A DNA stretch of 64,000 bases from an uncultured Vibrio sp. (GCA_947504195.1 CANNGN010000008.1:76574-140573), one strand, 5' to 3'. Positions 48,082 to 59,547 are shown, counted from the first letter of the stretch. Notes: generated by a model from the letters alone, not told the origin. Program-made: numbers and translations.

Positions 48082-48135
48082 TTGTTTGAGAAGCTTGTAA
48101 TATAACATTGACGGCGTATAATAGCCGCAATCGGA

Positions 48136-48212
<77 letters not shown>

Positions 48213-48313
48213 ATCTTAATATTCTGATTGGTAGCAAGTTTCTGCAGTGTAAACCTCACTGCAATTGAAGTGATTTTTATAATCAATTCAATGTTTCAGG
48301 GTCCAGCATCTTT

Positions 48314-48340
48314 AAACCCCGATTATCGGGGTTTTTTGTT
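48314..48340 (+). terminator. Terminator after tRNA-fMet
   Basis: AAACCCCGA and TCGGGGTTT form a 9-bp stem with a TTA loop and a T run. Confidence 0.85.
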
Positions 48341-48404
48341 ATCTGAATGTTTTATGTGATGATATTTATCTATAAAAATCAGATGCTTGCATGGAGTGGT
48401 TGAT

Positions 48405-48424
48405 GGGCTCTGAGCCCTTTTTTT
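48405..48424 (+). terminator. Second hairpin before rimP
   Basis: GGGCT and AGCCC form a short stem with a 3-base loop followed by seven T, ending 17 bases before the rimP start. It could regulate readthrough into the nusA operon. Confidence 0.6.
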
Positions 48425-48441
48425 GTTTCTGGAGTGGTTTA

Positions 48442-48897
48442 ATGACTGGTTTAGAGAAACAACTGACTGATTTATTAGAATCAGCAGTCGTTGCATCGGG
48501 CTACGAATTAGTTGGGTTAGAGTTTATTCGTGCTGGAGCGCATTCTACATTGCGTATCTATATTGACCATGAGAATGGTATCAATGTCGATGATTGTGCA
48601 GAAGTGAGTCGCCAAGTTGGTGCAGTACTTGATGTTGAAGACCCAATTTCGGTGGTTTATAACCTTGAAGTATCATCACCGGGATTAGAAAGACCACTTT
48701 TTAAAGTAGAGCACTACGAGCAATTTATTGGTCATGAGGTCAGCATCGTTTTAAATATGGCTGTAGGTAATCGCCGTAAATGGAAAGGGACTATCCATTC
48801 TATTGAAGGTGAAACGATTACTCTTATTGTTGATAAGCAAGAAGAGCAATTTGTACTTAGCAATATATCGAAAGCTAACCTGATCCCTAAATTTTAA
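48442..48897 (+). CDS. rimP: Ribosome maturation factor RimP
   Basis: RimP assists 30S assembly. The 151-residue protein has the N-terminal alpha/beta domain ([39 protein letters not shown]) and the C-terminal SH3-like domain (from about 90). [10 protein letters not shown] is a strong signature. I use the ATG at 48442, with GGAG about eight bases upstream; the longer frame would run through the attenuator hairpin. It opens the rimP-nusA-infB operon. Confidence 0.95.
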   Translation: MTGLEKQLTDLLESAVVASGYELVGLEFIRAGAHSTLRIYIDHENGINVDDCAEVSRQVGAVLDVEDPISVVYNLEVSSPGLERPLFKVEHYEQFIGHEVSIVLNMAVGNRRKWKGTIHSIEGETITLIVDKQEEQFVLSNISKANLIPKF

Positions 48898-48917
48898 AGT
48901 CTTAGAGGCTAGAAGTA

Positions 48918-50405
48918 ATGAGTAAAGAGATTTTAGCGGTAGTCGAGGCGGTTTCTAATGAGAAAGCTGTCCCTCGTGAGCGTATTTTTGAAGCGCTTGA
49001 AGTTGCCTTGGCAACTTCGTCTAAAAAGAAGCACAACATCGAAATTGAAGTTCGCGTAGAAATTGACCGCAAATCCGGTGAGTTTACGACATTTCGTCGT
49101 TGGTTGGTGGTTGAAGAAGTTGAGTTCCCAACCAAGGAAATATCTTATGAAGCGGCAGTTTATGATGATGAGTCTATTGAATTAGGCGGCTATATCGAAG
49201 ATGAAATCGAGTCAGTTAAATTTGACCGAATCACCACTCAAACTGCGAAGCAAGTTATCGTACAAAAAGTTCGTGAAGCAGAGCGTGCCCAAATAGTTGA
49301 ACAATTTATTGATAACGAAGGTGAACTGGTCACTGGTGTTGTTAAAAAAGTGAATCGTGATGCAATCGTTCTTGATCTAGGTAACAACGCTGAAGCTGTT
49401 ATTCTTCGTGAAGATCAACTTCCACGAGAGAATTTCCGTTCAGGTGATCGTGTTCGTGGATTGCTTTATGCAGTTAAACCTGATGCTCGAGGTTTCCAAT
49501 TATTCGTTACTCGCTCTAAGCCTGAAATGTTAGTTGAATTGTTTCGTGTAGAAGTGCCAGAAATTGGCGAAGAGCTAATTGAGCTTAAAGCGGCAGCGCG
49601 TGATCCGGGTTCTCGTGCAAAAATTGCAGTGAAAACTAACGATCGCCGAATTGACCCAGTTGGTGCATGTGTCGGTATGAGAGGTGCTCGAGTTCAGGCT
49701 GTTTCAGGTGAACTTGGTGGTGAACGTATTGATATCGTCCTTTGGGATGATAACCCAGCACAATTTGTTATCAATGCAATGGCTCCTGCAGATGTGGCTT
49801 CAATCATTATGGATGAAGATGCAAACTCAATGGATATTGCAGTAGAAGCAGATAACTTGGCTCAAGCTATCGGTCGTAATGGTCAGAATGTTCGTTTAGC
49901 CTCTCAACTGTCTGGTTGGGAATTGAACGTAATGACAGTTGAAGATTTACAAAATAAACATCAACAAGAATCGATTCAATCAATCGAACAGTTTATGAAG
50001 TACCTCGATATTGAGCAGGACTTTGCAGAGCTTTTGGTTGAGGAAGGGTTCTCGACACTTGAAGAAGTTGCTTATGTTCCAGTAAATGAGTTACTTGAAG
50101 TTGATGGTATGGATGAAGATATTGTGGAAGAGCTTCGCTCTCGTGCGAAAGATGCACTAACCACAATGGCATTAGCAAAAGAAGAGTCTTACGGCGACGT
50201 AGAGCCAGCAGCGGATTTGCTAGCTCTTGAAGGGTTGGAGCGTGATCTTGCATTCCAACTGGCGGCGAAGGGTGTAATTACATTAGAAGATTTAGCTGAT
50301 CAAGGTATCGACGATCTTGAAGGGATCGATGGATTAACAGAAGAGCGTGCAGGAGAGCTAATTATGGCTGCGCGTAATATCTGTTGGTTCGGCGACGATG
50401 CGTAA
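48918..50405 (+). CDS. nusA: Transcription termination/antitermination factor NusA
   Basis: NusA binds RNA polymerase and modulates pausing, termination and antitermination. The 495-residue protein has the N-terminal polymerase-binding domain (1-130), S1 (about 135-200, [21 protein letters not shown]), two KH domains (about 200-345, with [13 protein letters not shown] and [12 protein letters not shown]), and two C-terminal acidic repeats (about 360-490) as in gammaproteobacterial NusA. It starts 20 bases after rimP. Confidence 0.97.
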   Translation: MSKEILAVVEAVSNEKAVPRERIFEALEVALATSSKKKHNIEIEVRVEIDRKSGEFTTFRRWLVVEEVEFPTKEISYEAAVYDDESIELGGYIEDEIESVKFDRITTQTAKQVIVQKVREAERAQIVEQFIDNEGELVTGVVKKVNRDAIVLDLGNNAEAVILREDQLPRENFRSGDRVRGLLYAVKPDARGFQLFVTRSKPEMLVELFRVEVPEIGEELIELKAAARDPGSRAKIAVKTNDRRIDPVGACVGMRGARVQAVSGELGGERIDIVLWDDNPAQFVINAMAPADVASIIMDEDANSMDIAVEADNLAQAIGRNGQNVRLASQLSGWELNVMTVEDLQNKHQQESIQSIEQFMKYLDIEQDFAELLVEEGFSTLEEVAYVPVNELLEVDGMDEDIVEELRSRAKDALTTMALAKEESYGDVEPAADLLALEGLERDLAFQLAAKGVITLEDLADQGIDDLEGIDGLTEERAGELIMAARNICWFGDDA

Positions 50406-50429
50406 TTTTTCAGCAGGGGAGGAAGCGGC

Positions 50430-53138
50430 ATGACACAACTAACAGTTAAAGCACTCAGTGAAGATATTGGTACTCCGGTTGACCGCTTAATTGAACAACT
50501 TGCTGATGCAGGCATGACAAAAACGAGTTCAGATAGTGTTACCGATGATGAAAAGCAGCAGTTGCTTTCACATTTACGTAAAGAGCATGGTGATAAGTCA
50601 TCAGATGGCGAGCCAACTCGTTTAACGTTACAACGCAAAACTCGTAGCACATTAAGTGTGAATGCGGGTGGTGGTAAGAGTAAGAATGTTCAGGTAGAAG
50701 TACGTAAAAAGCGCACTTATGTTAAGCGCAGTGCTGTAGATGAAGAAGCACAACGTGAAGCGGAAGAGCTAGCTGCTCGTGAAGCTGAAGCGAAACGTGA
50801 AGCAGAAGAACAAGCAAAACGCGAAGCCGAAGCGAAACGTGCAGAAGAAGCAAAACGTGAAGCAGAAGAAAAAGCGAAACGTGAAGCGGAAGAAAAAGCG
50901 AAAAAAGAAGCCGCTAAAGCAGCAAAACAACCTGCAATTAGTGATGAAGAAAAATTGAAGCAAGAAGCAGCGCGTAAAGAAGTTGAAGAACTTAGACGTC
51001 GTCAAGAAGAAGAAGCACTGCGCAAAGCTGAAGAAGAAAGCCAACGTCAAATTGAACTCGCTCGTGAAATGGCCGAGAAGAATAAAGAGCGTTGGTCTGC
51101 TGAAGAAGCGAAAAAAGATACTATGGAATCACAAGATGCCGATTATCATTTAACGACTTCAGCAACTGCGCGTGCAGCTGAAGATGAAGCGGATAATAGC
51201 GTTGAAGAAGCACCTCGACGAGTGGCTAAACCAGCGAAACGTAAAGCGACTGAACGCCAAGAGCGCGATACAAAGCCTCGTGGAAAAGCAGGAAAAGCTG
51301 GTAAAGGCAACCGTGCTCGCAAAGGTAAGTTAGCTAAACCGACTTCAATGCAACATGGCTTTGATAAAAATGCGACGCATACCAAGCCAGACATTATCAT
51401 TGGCGAAACGATCGTTGTCTCTGAGTTAGCTCAGAAAATGGCTGTTAAAGCGACTCAGGTTATTAAATCTATGATGTCGTTGGGTGCTATGGTTACGATC
51501 AACCAAGTCATCGATCAAGAAACAGCTCAGCTTGTTTGTGAAGAGATGGGTTATAAAGTTATCTTGCGTAAAGAGAACGAACTTGAAGAAGCAGTAATGC
51601 AAGATCGTGATCATTCTGCAGATGCACTGCCACGAGCTCCTGTTGTTACTATCATGGGTCACGTAGACCATGGTAAAACATCGACTCTTGATTATATTCG
51701 ACGTGCACACGTTGCATCAGGCGAAGCCGGCGGAATTACCCAGCATATTGGTGCTTACCACGTAGAAACTGATAACGGTATGATCACTTTCCTTGATACT
51801 CCTGGACACGCAGCGTTTACAGCAATGCGTGCTCGTGGTGCTCAGGCGACGGATATCGTTGTTCTTGTTGTTGCTGCAGATGATGGCGTAATGCCACAGA
51901 CAATTGAAGCGATTCAACACTCTAAAGCGGCTGGTGTGCCTCTTATCGTTGCGGTAAACAAAATCGATAAAGAAGATGCAAACCCAGACAACGTTAAGAC
52001 TGAGTTAGCGCAGCATGATGTTATTCCTGAAGAGTGGGGCGGAGACAATATCTTTGTTCATATCTCTGCTAAACAAGGAACAAATATCGAAGGTCTTCTA
52101 GAATCTATTCTACTGCAAGCAGAAGTTCTTGAATTGACAGCTATTTCAGATGGTATGGCATCTGGTGTTGTGGTTGAATCTCGTCTTGATAAAGGTCGTG
52201 GTCCTGTTGCGACGATTCTTGTTCAATCAGGAACATTGCGTAAAGGCGATATCTTATTATGTGGTCGTGAATACGGTCGCGTTCGTGCTATGCGTGATGA
52301 AACTGGTAAAGAAATTCTTGAAGCAGGTCCATCTATTCCTGTTGAAGTATTAGGCCTTTCTGGGGTTCCTTCAGCCGGTGATGAAGCGACAGTCGTACGT
52401 GACGAGCGTAAAGCTCGTGAAGTTGCGAACTACCGTCAAGGTAAGATCCGTGATGTGAAACTTGCTCGCCAACAGAAATCGAAATTAGAGAATATGTTCT
52501 CGAACATGGATTCTGGTGAAGTATCTGAGTTGAACGTAGTTCTGAAAGCGGATGTACAAGGTTCGGTTGAAGCAATTGCTGATGCATTGGTGAAACTCTC
52601 TACCGATGAAGTGAAAGTGAATATTGTTGGCTCTGGTGTTGGTGGTATCACTGAGACTGATGCAACATTAGCAGCAGCATCAAACGCTATCGTACTTGGC
52701 TTTAACGTTCGTGCAGATGCATCTGCTCGTCGTACCGTCGAAGCTGAAAGCCTAGACTTACGTTACTACTCAATCATTTATCAATTGATTGATGAAGTTA
52801 AGTCGGCAATGAGCGGTATGTTAGCTCCAGAATTTAGACAAGATATTATTGGTCTTGCTGAAGTTCGTGATGTCTTCAAATCACCTAAACTTGGCGCAAT
52901 CGCTGGTTGTATGGTTACTGAAGGGCTTATCAAACGTAACAACCCAATCCGCGTTTTGCGCGAGAATGTTGTTATCTACGAAGGTGAGTTAGAATCCCTA
53001 CGCCGCTTCAAAGACGACGTACAAGAAGTTAAAAATGGTTACGAGTGTGGTATTGGCGTTAAGAACTACAACGATGTTCGCGTTGGCGACCAAATCGAAG
53101 TATTCGAAATTGTTGAAATTAAACGTACCATTGATTAA
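50430..53138 (+). CDS. infB: Translation initiation factor IF-2
   Basis: IF-2 is the GTPase that places initiator tRNA on the ribosome. The 902-residue protein has an N-terminal IF2N domain (1-50), a long charged Lys/Arg/Glu/Ala region (about 105-230) with repeated KREAEE units, a second IF2N-like domain near 320-390, the G domain from about 400 (GHVDHGKT at about 409, [14 protein letters not shown]), and C-terminal domains II-IV. Its substrate tRNA-fMet is encoded 2.2 kb upstream in the same orientation. Confidence 0.97.
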   Translation: MTQLTVKALSEDIGTPVDRLIEQLADAGMTKTSSDSVTDDEKQQLLSHLRKEHGDKSSDGEPTRLTLQRKTRSTLSVNAGGGKSKNVQVEVRKKRTYVKRSAVDEEAQREAEELAAREAEAKREAEEQAKREAEAKRAEEAKREAEEKAKREAEEKAKKEAAKAAKQPAISDEEKLKQEAARKEVEELRRRQEEEALRKAEEESQRQIELAREMAEKNKERWSAEEAKKDTMESQDADYHLTTSATARAAEDEADNSVEEAPRRVAKPAKRKATERQERDTKPRGKAGKAGKGNRARKGKLAKPTSMQHGFDKNATHTKPDIIIGETIVVSELAQKMAVKATQVIKSMMSLGAMVTINQVIDQETAQLVCEEMGYKVILRKENELEEAVMQDRDHSADALPRAPVVTIMGHVDHGKTSTLDYIRRAHVASGEAGGITQHIGAYHVETDNGMITFLDTPGHAAFTAMRARGAQATDIVVLVVAADDGVMPQTIEAIQHSKAAGVPLIVAVNKIDKEDANPDNVKTELAQHDVIPEEWGGDNIFVHISAKQGTNIEGLLESILLQAEVLELTAISDGMASGVVVESRLDKGRGPVATILVQSGTLRKGDILLCGREYGRVRAMRDETGKEILEAGPSIPVEVLGLSGVPSAGDEATVVRDERKAREVANYRQGKIRDVKLARQQKSKLENMFSNMDSGEVSELNVVLKADVQGSVEAIADALVKLSTDEVKVNIVGSGVGGITETDATLAAASNAIVLGFNVRADASARRTVEAESLDLRYYSIIYQLIDEVKSAMSGMLAPEFRQDIIGLAEVRDVFKSPKLGAIAGCMVTEGLIKRNNPIRVLRENVVIYEGELESLRRFKDDVQEVKNGYECGIGVKNYNDVRVGDQIEVFEIVEIKRTID

Positions 53139-53158
53139 TCGACTATGATGGCAACTTC

Positions 53159-53187
53159 ATGCTCTATTAACTATTAATAGCAGCATG
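53159..53187 (+). other. Hairpin after infB
   Basis: CATGCTCTATTA pairs with TAATAG-C-AGCATG with one bulged base. With the second hairpin at 53219 it fills most of the 140-base infB-rbfA gap; probably an mRNA processing or stability element. Confidence 0.5.
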
Positions 53188-53218
53188 AGGTATATCACTA
53201 TCGGTTGTTGAATACACC

Positions 53219-53249
53219 ATGGGGGGTTGGACATTATCCATCCCCCCAT
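53219..53249 (+). terminator. Strong hairpin between infB and rbfA
   Basis: ATGGGGGG pairs with CCCCCCAT and inner TGGA with TCCA. The following tract TTCTTTCT is a weak terminator tail, so partial termination is likely, reducing rbfA-truB expression relative to infB. Confidence 0.65.
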
Positions 53250-53278
53250 TCTTTCTATCTATGTGAGAGAAATATAAG

Positions 53279-53674
53279 ATGGCGAAAGAATTTAGTCGTA
53301 CGCAGCGAGTATCGCAACAGCTGCAAAAAGAAATTGCGATGATAATACAGCGAGAAGTTCGTGACTCTCGCCTTGGTATGGTAACGATCTCTGATGTCGA
53401 AGTTTCTCGAGATCTCGCTTATGCTAAGGTTTTTGTTACCTTTTTATGTGTTGGAGAGCAAACACCAGAAAGCTCTTTAGCGGCATTGCGTGAGCATGAA
53501 GTGTCGATTAGGATGACGTTAGGTAAACGAATTCGTTTGCGCTTAACCCCTGAGATTCGCTTTTACTATGACAGCACGCTTGTTGAAGGGATGCGCATGT
53601 CTAACTTAGTCTCTGATACTGTAGCAAAAGACAATGAGCGTAAAGCTGAAGCAGGTCGTGGAGAAGAAGAATAA
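53279..53674 (+). CDS. rbfA: 30S ribosome-binding factor RbfA
   Basis: RbfA is a cold-shock related factor that matures 16S rRNA ends within the 30S subunit. The 131-residue KH-type protein begins with [23 protein letters not shown] and has the signature [21 protein letters not shown] and [11 protein letters not shown]. Its stop codon overlaps the truB ATG by one base (TAATG). Confidence 0.96.
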   Translation: MAKEFSRTQRVSQQLQKEIAMIIQREVRDSRLGMVTISDVEVSRDLAYAKVFVTFLCVGEQTPESSLAALREHEVSIRMTLGKRIRLRLTPEIRFYYDSTLVEGMRMSNLVSDTVAKDNERKAEAGRGEEE

Positions 53675-54621
53675 TGGCTCGTCGTCGTAAGGGAAGACCT
53701 ATTGATGGTGTGTTATTACTCGACAAGCCTACGGGAATCTCATCTAACGATGCTCTACAAAAAGTAAAGCGTATCTTCTTTGCAGAAAAAGCAGGGCATA
53801 CTGGAGCTCTTGATCCTTTGGCGACAGGAATGCTTCCAATCTGTTTGGGAGAAGCGACTAAGTTTTCACAGTTCTTGCTTGATTCCGATAAGAAATATCG
53901 TGTTATTGCTAAGCTTGGCGAGCGGACCAATACATCTGACTCCGATGGTGAAGTGGTTGAAACTCGTGACGTAAATGTCGATCAAACTGATTTATTAGCA
54001 AAGATAGAAACCTTTCGTGGCGAAACCGATCAGGTTCCTTCGATGTTTTCAGCATTGAAGTTTGAAGGCCGACCGCTATATGAATACGCCCGTGAAGGGA
54101 TTGATATTCCTCGTGAGCCGCGAAAAATTACCGTATACGATATCAATTTGCTGCGCTTTGAAGGCGTTGAAGTCGAAATGGAAGTGCACTGCTCAAAAGG
54201 CACTTATATCAGAACCATTGTTGATGACTTGGGCGAAATGCTAGGTTGCGGTGCACATGTGATTGATTTACGGCGAACTGAAGTTGCCAATTACCCTTAC
54301 GAACAAATGGTGAGTTTAGAGCAACTTAATCAATTGCTTGAGCAAGCAAAAGAGCAAGATATTGCACCGAAAGAGCTTTTAGATCCACTACTACTGTCGA
54401 TGGACACCGCCGTTCAAGACCTCGTAGAAGTGAACGTGATACCAGAGCTAGCTGATCATGTATTACACGGTCAACCAGTACAAGTATTTGGAGCACCTAC
54501 ATCTGGGCAAGTCCGAATTACCGCCGGTGATGAGCGTTTGTTTATTGGTGTTGGCATTATTGATAATGATGGCAAAGTGGCACCGAAACGTTTAGTTGTA
54601 TTTCGAGACGAAGAGGCTTGA
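53674..54621 (+). CDS. truB: tRNA pseudouridine55 synthase
   Basis: TruB makes pseudouridine 55 in the T loop of tRNAs. The 315-residue protein has the catalytic Asp47 in [24 protein letters not shown] near the N-terminus, [19 protein letters not shown] and [10 protein letters not shown], plus a C-terminal PUA-like domain (about 250-315). Translation is coupled to rbfA by a one-base overlap. Confidence 0.97.
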   Translation: MARRRKGRPIDGVLLLDKPTGISSNDALQKVKRIFFAEKAGHTGALDPLATGMLPICLGEATKFSQFLLDSDKKYRVIAKLGERTNTSDSDGEVVETRDVNVDQTDLLAKIETFRGETDQVPSMFSALKFEGRPLYEYAREGIDIPREPRKITVYDINLLRFEGVEVEMEVHCSKGTYIRTIVDDLGEMLGCGAHVIDLRRTEVANYPYEQMVSLEQLNQLLEQAKEQDIAPKELLDPLLLSMDTAVQDLVEVNVIPELADHVLHGQPVQVFGAPTSGQVRITAGDERLFIGVGIIDNDGKVAPKRLVVFRDEEA

Positions 54622-54652
54622 TCTTAATTACTTTAAATACTCAATATGCTAG

Positions 54653-54681
54653 TTGCTATATTGAGGGGAATTCCCTATAAT
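54653..54681 (+). promoter_or_regulatory. Sigma-70 promoter of rpsO
   Basis: TTGCTA and a perfect TATAAT are 17 bases apart, with a GGGGAATTCCCC-like palindrome in the spacer. Transcription should start near 54688, leaving a leader of about 65 bases before the rpsO ATG. Confidence 0.8.
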
Positions 54682-54754
54682 CCCGCTTCCTCGTGTAGGC
54701 TGAATCAGAGATTGGCTTACACAAACTTTAAACTTTAACTCTCAGGAGAGAATT

Positions 54755-55024
54755 ATGTCTCTGAATGCAGAAACTAAAGCAGCTATCGTAGCAGATTACG
54801 CACGTGGCGAAGGCGACACTGGTTCACCAGAAGTACAAGTAGCACTACTTACAGCTTCTATTAACCACCTACAAGGTCACTTCAAAGAGCACAAAGGCGA
54901 TCACCATAGCCGTCGTGGTCTTTTACGCATGGTTTCAAGCCGTCGTAAACTTCTAGATTACCTTAAAGGTAAAGATCTAGATCGTTACCACACTCTAATC
55001 CAACGTCTTGGCTTACGTCGCTAA
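54755..55024 (+). CDS. rpsO: Ribosomal protein S15
   Basis: S15 is a primary 16S-binding protein of the 30S platform. The 89-residue sequence has the family pattern [51 protein letters not shown] (quoted in part: see GDTGSPEVQ at about 21 and HSRRGLL at about 49). In E. coli S15 represses its own translation by trapping the ribosome on its leader; the similar leader length makes this plausible here. CAGGAGAG precedes the ATG. Confidence 0.97.
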   Translation: MSLNAETKAAIVADYARGEGDTGSPEVQVALLTASINHLQGHFKEHKGDHHSRRGLLRMVSSRRKLLDYLKGKDLDRYHTLIQRLGLRR

Positions 55025-55039
55025 GAACTGGATTTTAAT

Positions 55040-55066
55040 AAAAAAGGGGCTTAATGCCCCTTTTTT
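55040..55066 (+). terminator. rpsO terminator
   Basis: AAAAAGGGGC and GCCCCTTTTT form the stem with a TTAAT loop and a T run, similar in place to the E. coli rpsO-pnp terminator. Confidence 0.88.
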
Positions 55067-55183
55067 AATGCCTAAACTTGGCACATTTACTGGTTAGTAG
55101 TTTATACTAGCCAGCGTCTTTATTTGTTTTTAAATCAAGACAATTAGGCTCAAACATTACAGTCACCGAAGTCGGCCAGCAGG

Positions 55184-55237
55184 TCGCGACTACTCAAAAG
55201 GGTTTTAATTAAAATAGACTCTTTTTATTAGTCGCGA
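55184..55237 (+). other. pnp leader stem-loop, likely RNase III processed
   Basis: TCGCGACTA (55184-55192) and TAGTCGCGA (55229-55237) are perfectly complementary; the 36-base middle is AT-rich and includes self-complementary TTTTAATTAAAA. It lies 61 bases before the pnp start. In E. coli a long leader stem is cut by RNase III and then degraded by PNPase, which gives autocontrol; this looks like the counterpart. Confidence 0.75.
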
Positions 55238-55297
55238 TTAGTAGTGTTTGGAGTATTGATAATAAATATCTAGGAACTCCTAGAAAAGGAAATATTA

Positions 55298-57427
55298 ATG
55301 TTCGAAAAACCAGTCGTTAAGACATTTCAATACGGTAACCATACCGTAACGTTAGAAACTGGTGTGATTGCTCGTCAAGCAACCGCTGGTGTTATGGTTA
55401 CAATGGATGATACTTCTGTTTTTGTATCAGTTGTTGGTAAGAAAAATGCGGTACAAGGCCAAGATTTCTTCCCGCTAACGGTTAACTACCAAGAACGTAC
55501 TTACGCAGCAGGTAAAATCCCTGGTGGTTTCTTCAAGCGTGAAGGACGTCCATCAGAAGGCGAAACCTTAACTTCTCGCCTGATTGACCGCCCAGTTCGT
55601 CCACTGTTCCCAGAAGGGTTCACTAACGAAGTTCAAATCATCGCGACCGTTATGGCAGTTAACCCAGACGTTCAACCTGATATTCCAGCATTGATTGGTA
55701 CTTCTGCTGCATTGAGCATTTCTGGCCTACCATTCAATGGCCCAATCGGCGCAGCTCGTGTTGGTCATATTGATGGTCAGTTAGTACTAAACCCAAGCCA
55801 AACTGAGTTAGCTGAGTCTCGCTTGGATCTTGTTGTCGCTGGTACGCAAAATGCCGTATTAATGGTTGAATCTGAAGCCGATATCCTAACGGAAGAAGAA
55901 ATGCTTGCTGCAGTTGTTTACGGCCATGATCAACAACAAGCTGTAATCAATGCAATCAATGAGTTTGCTGCTGAAGTTGCAACGCCATCTTGGGATTGGG
56001 TTGCACCAGTTGAAAATGTTGAGCTAAAAGCAAAAATAGCAGAACTAGCCGAAACTGGCTTGGTTGAAGCTTACCAAATTACAGATAAAATGGCTCGTTA
56101 CGACCAAGTTGCCGTAATTCGTGATCAAGTTGTTGAAACATTAGTCGCTCAAGATGAGAGCATCGATACTGCTGAAGTGAAAGATATCTTCCACTCACTG
56201 GAAAAAACAGTTGTACGCGGTCGCATTATTTCTGGTGCTCCACGTATTGATGGTCGTGAGAAAGACATGGTTCGCGCACTTGACGTACGTACAGGCGTAC
56301 TTCCACGTGTTCACGGTTCGTCTTTGTTCACTCGTGGCGAAACTCAGGCTATCGTTACCGCAACACTTGGTACACAGCGTGATGCGCAAATCATTGATGA
56401 GTTAACGGGTGAGCGTAAAGATCACTTCTTGCTTCACTATAACTTCCCTCCATACTGTGTTGGTGAAACTGGATTTGTTGGCTCGCCTAAGCGTCGTGAA
56501 ATCGGCCATGGTCGTCTAGCAAAACGTGGTATCGCAGCGGTAATGCCAACTCCAGAAGAGTTCCCGTACACCGTTCGTGTTGTTTCTGAGATCACAGAAT
56601 CAAACGGTTCATCTTCGATGGCTTCGGTTTGTGGTACTTCTCTAGCACTTATGGACGCAGGTGTTCCAATTAAAGCATCTGTTGCGGGTATCGCAATGGG
56701 TCTTGTGAAAGAAGGCGATGACTTCGTTGTTCTTTCTGACATTCTTGGCGATGAAGATCACCTAGGTGACATGGACTTTAAAGTAGCAGGTAGCTCTAAC
56801 GGTGTTACTGCACTTCAAATGGACATTAAGATCGAAGGTATCACCAAAGAAATTATGCAAATGGCGTTGAACCAAGCAAAAGGTGCTCGCTTGCACATTC
56901 TTTCTGTTATGGATGAAGCTCTTTCTAGCTCACGCGAAGAAATCTCTGAGTTCGCTCCTCGTATCTACACGATGAAGATCAGCTCTGAGAAAATCAAAGA
57001 TGTTATCGGTAAAGGCGGTGCAGTTATTCGTTCTTTGACTGAAGAAACAGGCACTACAATCGAAATCGGTGATGATGGCACCATTAAGATTGCAGCCACT
57101 GAAGGCGCAGCTGCAAAAGAAGCGATTCGTCGTATCGAAGAGATCACTGCTGAAGTTGAAGTTGGTCGTATCTACACGGGTAAAGTTGCACGTCTTGCTG
57201 ATTTCGGCGCATTTGTGACAATTCTTCCTGGTAAAGATGGTCTCGTACACATTTCTCAAATTGCAGATAAGCGTGTTGAGAAAGTCTCTGACTACTTAGC
57301 TGAAGGTCAAGAAGTTCAAGTTAAAGTACTTGAAATCGACCGTCAAGGTCGTGTACGTCTTAGCATGAAAGAGGCCGTTGAAAAGCCAGCTGAAGGTGCT
57401 GAAAAGCCAGCAGCTGATGCCGAGTAA
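55298..57427 (+). CDS. pnp: Polyribonucleotide nucleotidyltransferase (PNPase)
   Basis: PNPase degrades RNA 3'-5' with phosphate and belongs to the RNA degradosome. The 709-residue protein has two RNase PH-like domains (about 5-220 and 300-540, with [22 protein letters not shown] and [15 protein letters not shown]), a KH domain (about 555-615, [15 protein letters not shown]), and an S1 domain (about 622-690, [20 protein letters not shown]). The short Ala/Glu tail is usual. An RNase III type stem-loop lies in its leader. Confidence 0.97.
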   Translation: MFEKPVVKTFQYGNHTVTLETGVIARQATAGVMVTMDDTSVFVSVVGKKNAVQGQDFFPLTVNYQERTYAAGKIPGGFFKREGRPSEGETLTSRLIDRPVRPLFPEGFTNEVQIIATVMAVNPDVQPDIPALIGTSAALSISGLPFNGPIGAARVGHIDGQLVLNPSQTELAESRLDLVVAGTQNAVLMVESEADILTEEEMLAAVVYGHDQQQAVINAINEFAAEVATPSWDWVAPVENVELKAKIAELAETGLVEAYQITDKMARYDQVAVIRDQVVETLVAQDESIDTAEVKDIFHSLEKTVVRGRIISGAPRIDGREKDMVRALDVRTGVLPRVHGSSLFTRGETQAIVTATLGTQRDAQIIDELTGERKDHFLLHYNFPPYCVGETGFVGSPKRREIGHGRLAKRGIAAVMPTPEEFPYTVRVVSEITESNGSSSMASVCGTSLALMDAGVPIKASVAGIAMGLVKEGDDFVVLSDILGDEDHLGDMDFKVAGSSNGVTALQMDIKIEGITKEIMQMALNQAKGARLHILSVMDEALSSSREEISEFAPRIYTMKISSEKIKDVIGKGGAVIRSLTEETGTTIEIGDDGTIKIAATEGAAAKEAIRRIEEITAEVEVGRIYTGKVARLADFGAFVTILPGKDGLVHISQIADKRVEKVSDYLAEGQEVQVKVLEIDRQGRVRLSMKEAVEKPAEGAEKPAADAE

Positions 57428-57449
57428 ATGATTCAACAATAAAGTATCT

Positions 57450-57477
57450 AAAGGGAGCCATTGGCTCCCTTTTTTTA
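57450..57477 (+). terminator. pnp terminator
   Basis: AAGGGAGCC and GGCTCCCTT form a 9-bp stem with an ATT loop and a T run. Confidence 0.88.
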
Positions 57478-57629
57478 TGTAGGTTTCTTATGATTAGTAG
57501 CCTATATTCAATATGTTAATATCGCAATTATTGATACTTTTGTATCAGTAGTTTTAATAGAACGATGCTATAGTTACTAATATGATTAGTGAAAAACTGT
57601 AATGCAGTGGAATTACGTAGGAGTTTGAA

Positions 57630-58526
57630 TTGAATTGGATTAAAGCGGTTGTGCTGAGCTTAACTGTATTGCTTGCAGTCGGTTGTTCCTCAACACCACC
57701 ATCATCATCTTGGGTATTTCCTCCTATGGCACGTCCCCTTCAAGCGCCAGTTGACAAAGAAGTACAGCTTGTTCGTCTTAGCCAATTACTCCAGCGTGAC
57801 GACCTTTCGGACGATTTGCGAGCTAAAATCTATTTTGAACGTGGTAATAATTACGATCTTCTTGGTCTGAGAAATTTAGCACGTTACGATTTTGAACAAT
57901 CTCTACGTTACAATCCGGCTCAGTCACAAGTGTTTAATATGCTTGGCGTATATTTTACTCAGGTTGGAGACTTCGATTCCGCGTATGAAGCATTTGGTTC
58001 AAGTTTAGAGCTGGATGAAAACAATGTGTTTACAATGCGTAATCAAGCTATCGCCCTTTATTATGGTCATCGCCCTACGATTGCTTTAGAAGAAATCAAT
58101 AAGTTAAAAAATGCCCAGGTCGATGACCCATTCGCCTTTATATGGTACTACTTGATAGAATTTGAAACTGACCCTGTTGATGCCCATAAAAACTTGAATC
58201 AAGCTTACGTTAATTATGGAAATGATGAAGAGTGGGGATGGAACATTGTCGCCATGATGTTGGGTAATTTGTCAGCGACTGATTTATTCAATGAAACATT
58301 GGAAGGCACTCGAGATAATCAAGTATTGGCCGAGCGATTAACCGAGGTGTACTTTTACCTAGGAAAGCGAGATGCATTGTTAGGAAAGTATGCAAGTGCC
58401 ATTTCTCTATTTAAATTAGCGATGGCATTTAATGTATACGAGTATGTCGAGCATCGGTATGCGTCACTTGAATTAGAAGGTATTTACTTCCAATTGCAGC
58501 AGCTTGACGAATTACCGGTGGAATGA
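57630..58526 (+). CDS. nlpI: Lipoprotein NlpI
   Basis: NlpI is an outer-membrane-attached TPR lipoprotein that adapts murein hydrolases and the protease Prc. The 298-residue protein has a signal peptide and lipobox LAVGC (Cys19) and several tetratricopeptide repeats (about 60-165, e.g. AKIYFERGNNYDLLGLRNLA and VFNMLGVYFTQVGDFDSAYEAF). The start is TTG with AGGAG seven bases upstream. It follows pnp as in E. coli. Confidence 0.95.
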   Translation: MNWIKAVVLSLTVLLAVGCSSTPPSSSWVFPPMARPLQAPVDKEVQLVRLSQLLQRDDLSDDLRAKIYFERGNNYDLLGLRNLARYDFEQSLRYNPAQSQVFNMLGVYFTQVGDFDSAYEAFGSSLELDENNVFTMRNQAIALYYGHRPTIALEEINKLKNAQVDDPFAFIWYYLIEFETDPVDAHKNLNQAYVNYGNDEEWGWNIVAMMLGNLSATDLFNETLEGTRDNQVLAERLTEVYFYLGKRDALLGKYASAISLFKLAMAFNVYEYVEHRYASLELEGIYFQLQQLDELPVE

Positions 58527-58580
58527 GAATAAGACTCAAAAATTCTGCTTCGTTTGAGGTTGGCTAAAACGTTTCTTAAC

Positions 58581-58620
58581 ATAGCGATATTGCACTCCTG
58601 ATGCAGTATCGCTATTTTAT
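58581..58620 (+). terminator. nlpI terminator
   Basis: ATAGCGATA-T-TGCA pairs with TGCA-G-TATCGCTAT, a 14-bp stem with a 7-base loop, followed by TTTATTT. It lies between convergent nlpI and ubiV. Confidence 0.85.
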
Positions 58621-58653
58621 TTCTATTGCGATTTTGACTGTCGCTATTTGGAA

Positions 58654-59532
58654 CTAGCTGTTGCAGATTTCTAGTCCCGCTAACTGATGCCAATATCCAT
58701 TGCATTCATAGTTATTCAGCTTTTCTGGATGTAAGCCAGCTTCGTTAGCTTTGAATTTATCTAATTGACTAAAGGTTTCGACCCCCAAAGGACTTAATCG
58801 AACTACATCGACAATCCCTTTCATACTTGGTAGGTCATTGATTAAATTGTAGCAATATCCAGACTGAGTTTGGATCCCATTTAGATTAAATACCGCTTGC
58901 CCTTCTTGGCTGTTCACTTGAATACCAGTTGGGTAATTGATGCAGCATTTTTCACATTTATCCTTGGGTTTATCTTCTGCGCGAGCAGTAAAGCAACGAG
59001 CAGAATAAGCCAGAGGCAGGTAACCGTGGCTGAACAGCTCTATTTCGAACTTGTTCTTTATTCCAAGTTCATCACACCCGGCTAGCGTGTTGATCAGCCA
59101 ATCACGCGATAACTCTACCGGCATACACCAACGTATCATTCCTTGTTTTAAAAATAGTGCTAAGGTTTGAGCGTTGTAGACATTGACGGCGGGGCCGACG
59201 ACAAAAGGAATCTTTGCCTGTTGAGCAAGTTGTATCGCAGAAATATCATTGGCTTCAATAATAAACTCACCGTTATCAATATATTGCTTCATCACACTGA
59301 GTTCACTTCGTGACTCGAGTAAAGCCATTGTGGATAGCACAACTTGTTTGCCATTGTCAGCAAGAGTTCTCGCGGTACTAAGCCAATCTTCAGGTTTGAA
59401 CTCTCTACGCTTAGAGCACACTGTTTCACCGAGGTAAATAATATCAGCTTGTGACTCATTTGTTTTGTTGTAAAACGCTTCGGTATCCTGTTTCGACCAA
59501 AAATAGAGTAAAGGGCCAAGTGCATATTTCAT
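58654..59532 (-). CDS. ubiV: Oxygen-independent ubiquinone hydroxylation protein UbiV
   Basis: UbiV is a U32-peptidase-family protein which, with UbiU, carries 4Fe-4S clusters and helps hydroxylate ubiquinone precursors without oxygen. The 292-residue sequence has the conserved Cys in YLGETVCSKRREF and the cluster CFTARAEDKPKDKCEKCCINYP. YALGPLLYFW is the typical N-terminal strand. It lies 15 bases after ubiU in the same operon; the third partner ubiT lies upstream and divergent, beyond the rocS-like gene. Confidence 0.92.
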   Translation of the reverse strand: MKYALGPLLYFWSKQDTEAFYNKTNESQADIIYLGETVCSKRREFKPEDWLSTARTLADNGKQVVLSTMALLESRSELSVMKQYIDNGEFIIEANDISAIQLAQQAKIPFVVGPAVNVYNAQTLALFLKQGMIRWCMPVELSRDWLINTLAGCDELGIKNKFEIELFSHGYLPLAYSARCFTARAEDKPKDKCEKCCINYPTGIQVNSQEGQAVFNLNGIQTQSGYCYNLINDLPSMKGIVDVVRLSPLGVETFSQLDKFKANEAGLHPEKLNNYECNGYWHQLAGLEICNS

Positions 59533-59547
59533 TAAATTAACTTCCTT

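Noticed and set aside
50769..51050. Phe-rich open frame on the minus strand inside infB
   Set aside because: It is the antisense image of the Lys/Glu-rich repeats of IF-2 (KRE/AEE codons read as Phe/Ser) and has no start signals.
50750..51070. Repeated KREAEE units in infB as a possible DNA repeat element
   Set aside because: Charged low-complexity linkers are normal in long IF-2 proteins; the units vary at DNA level.
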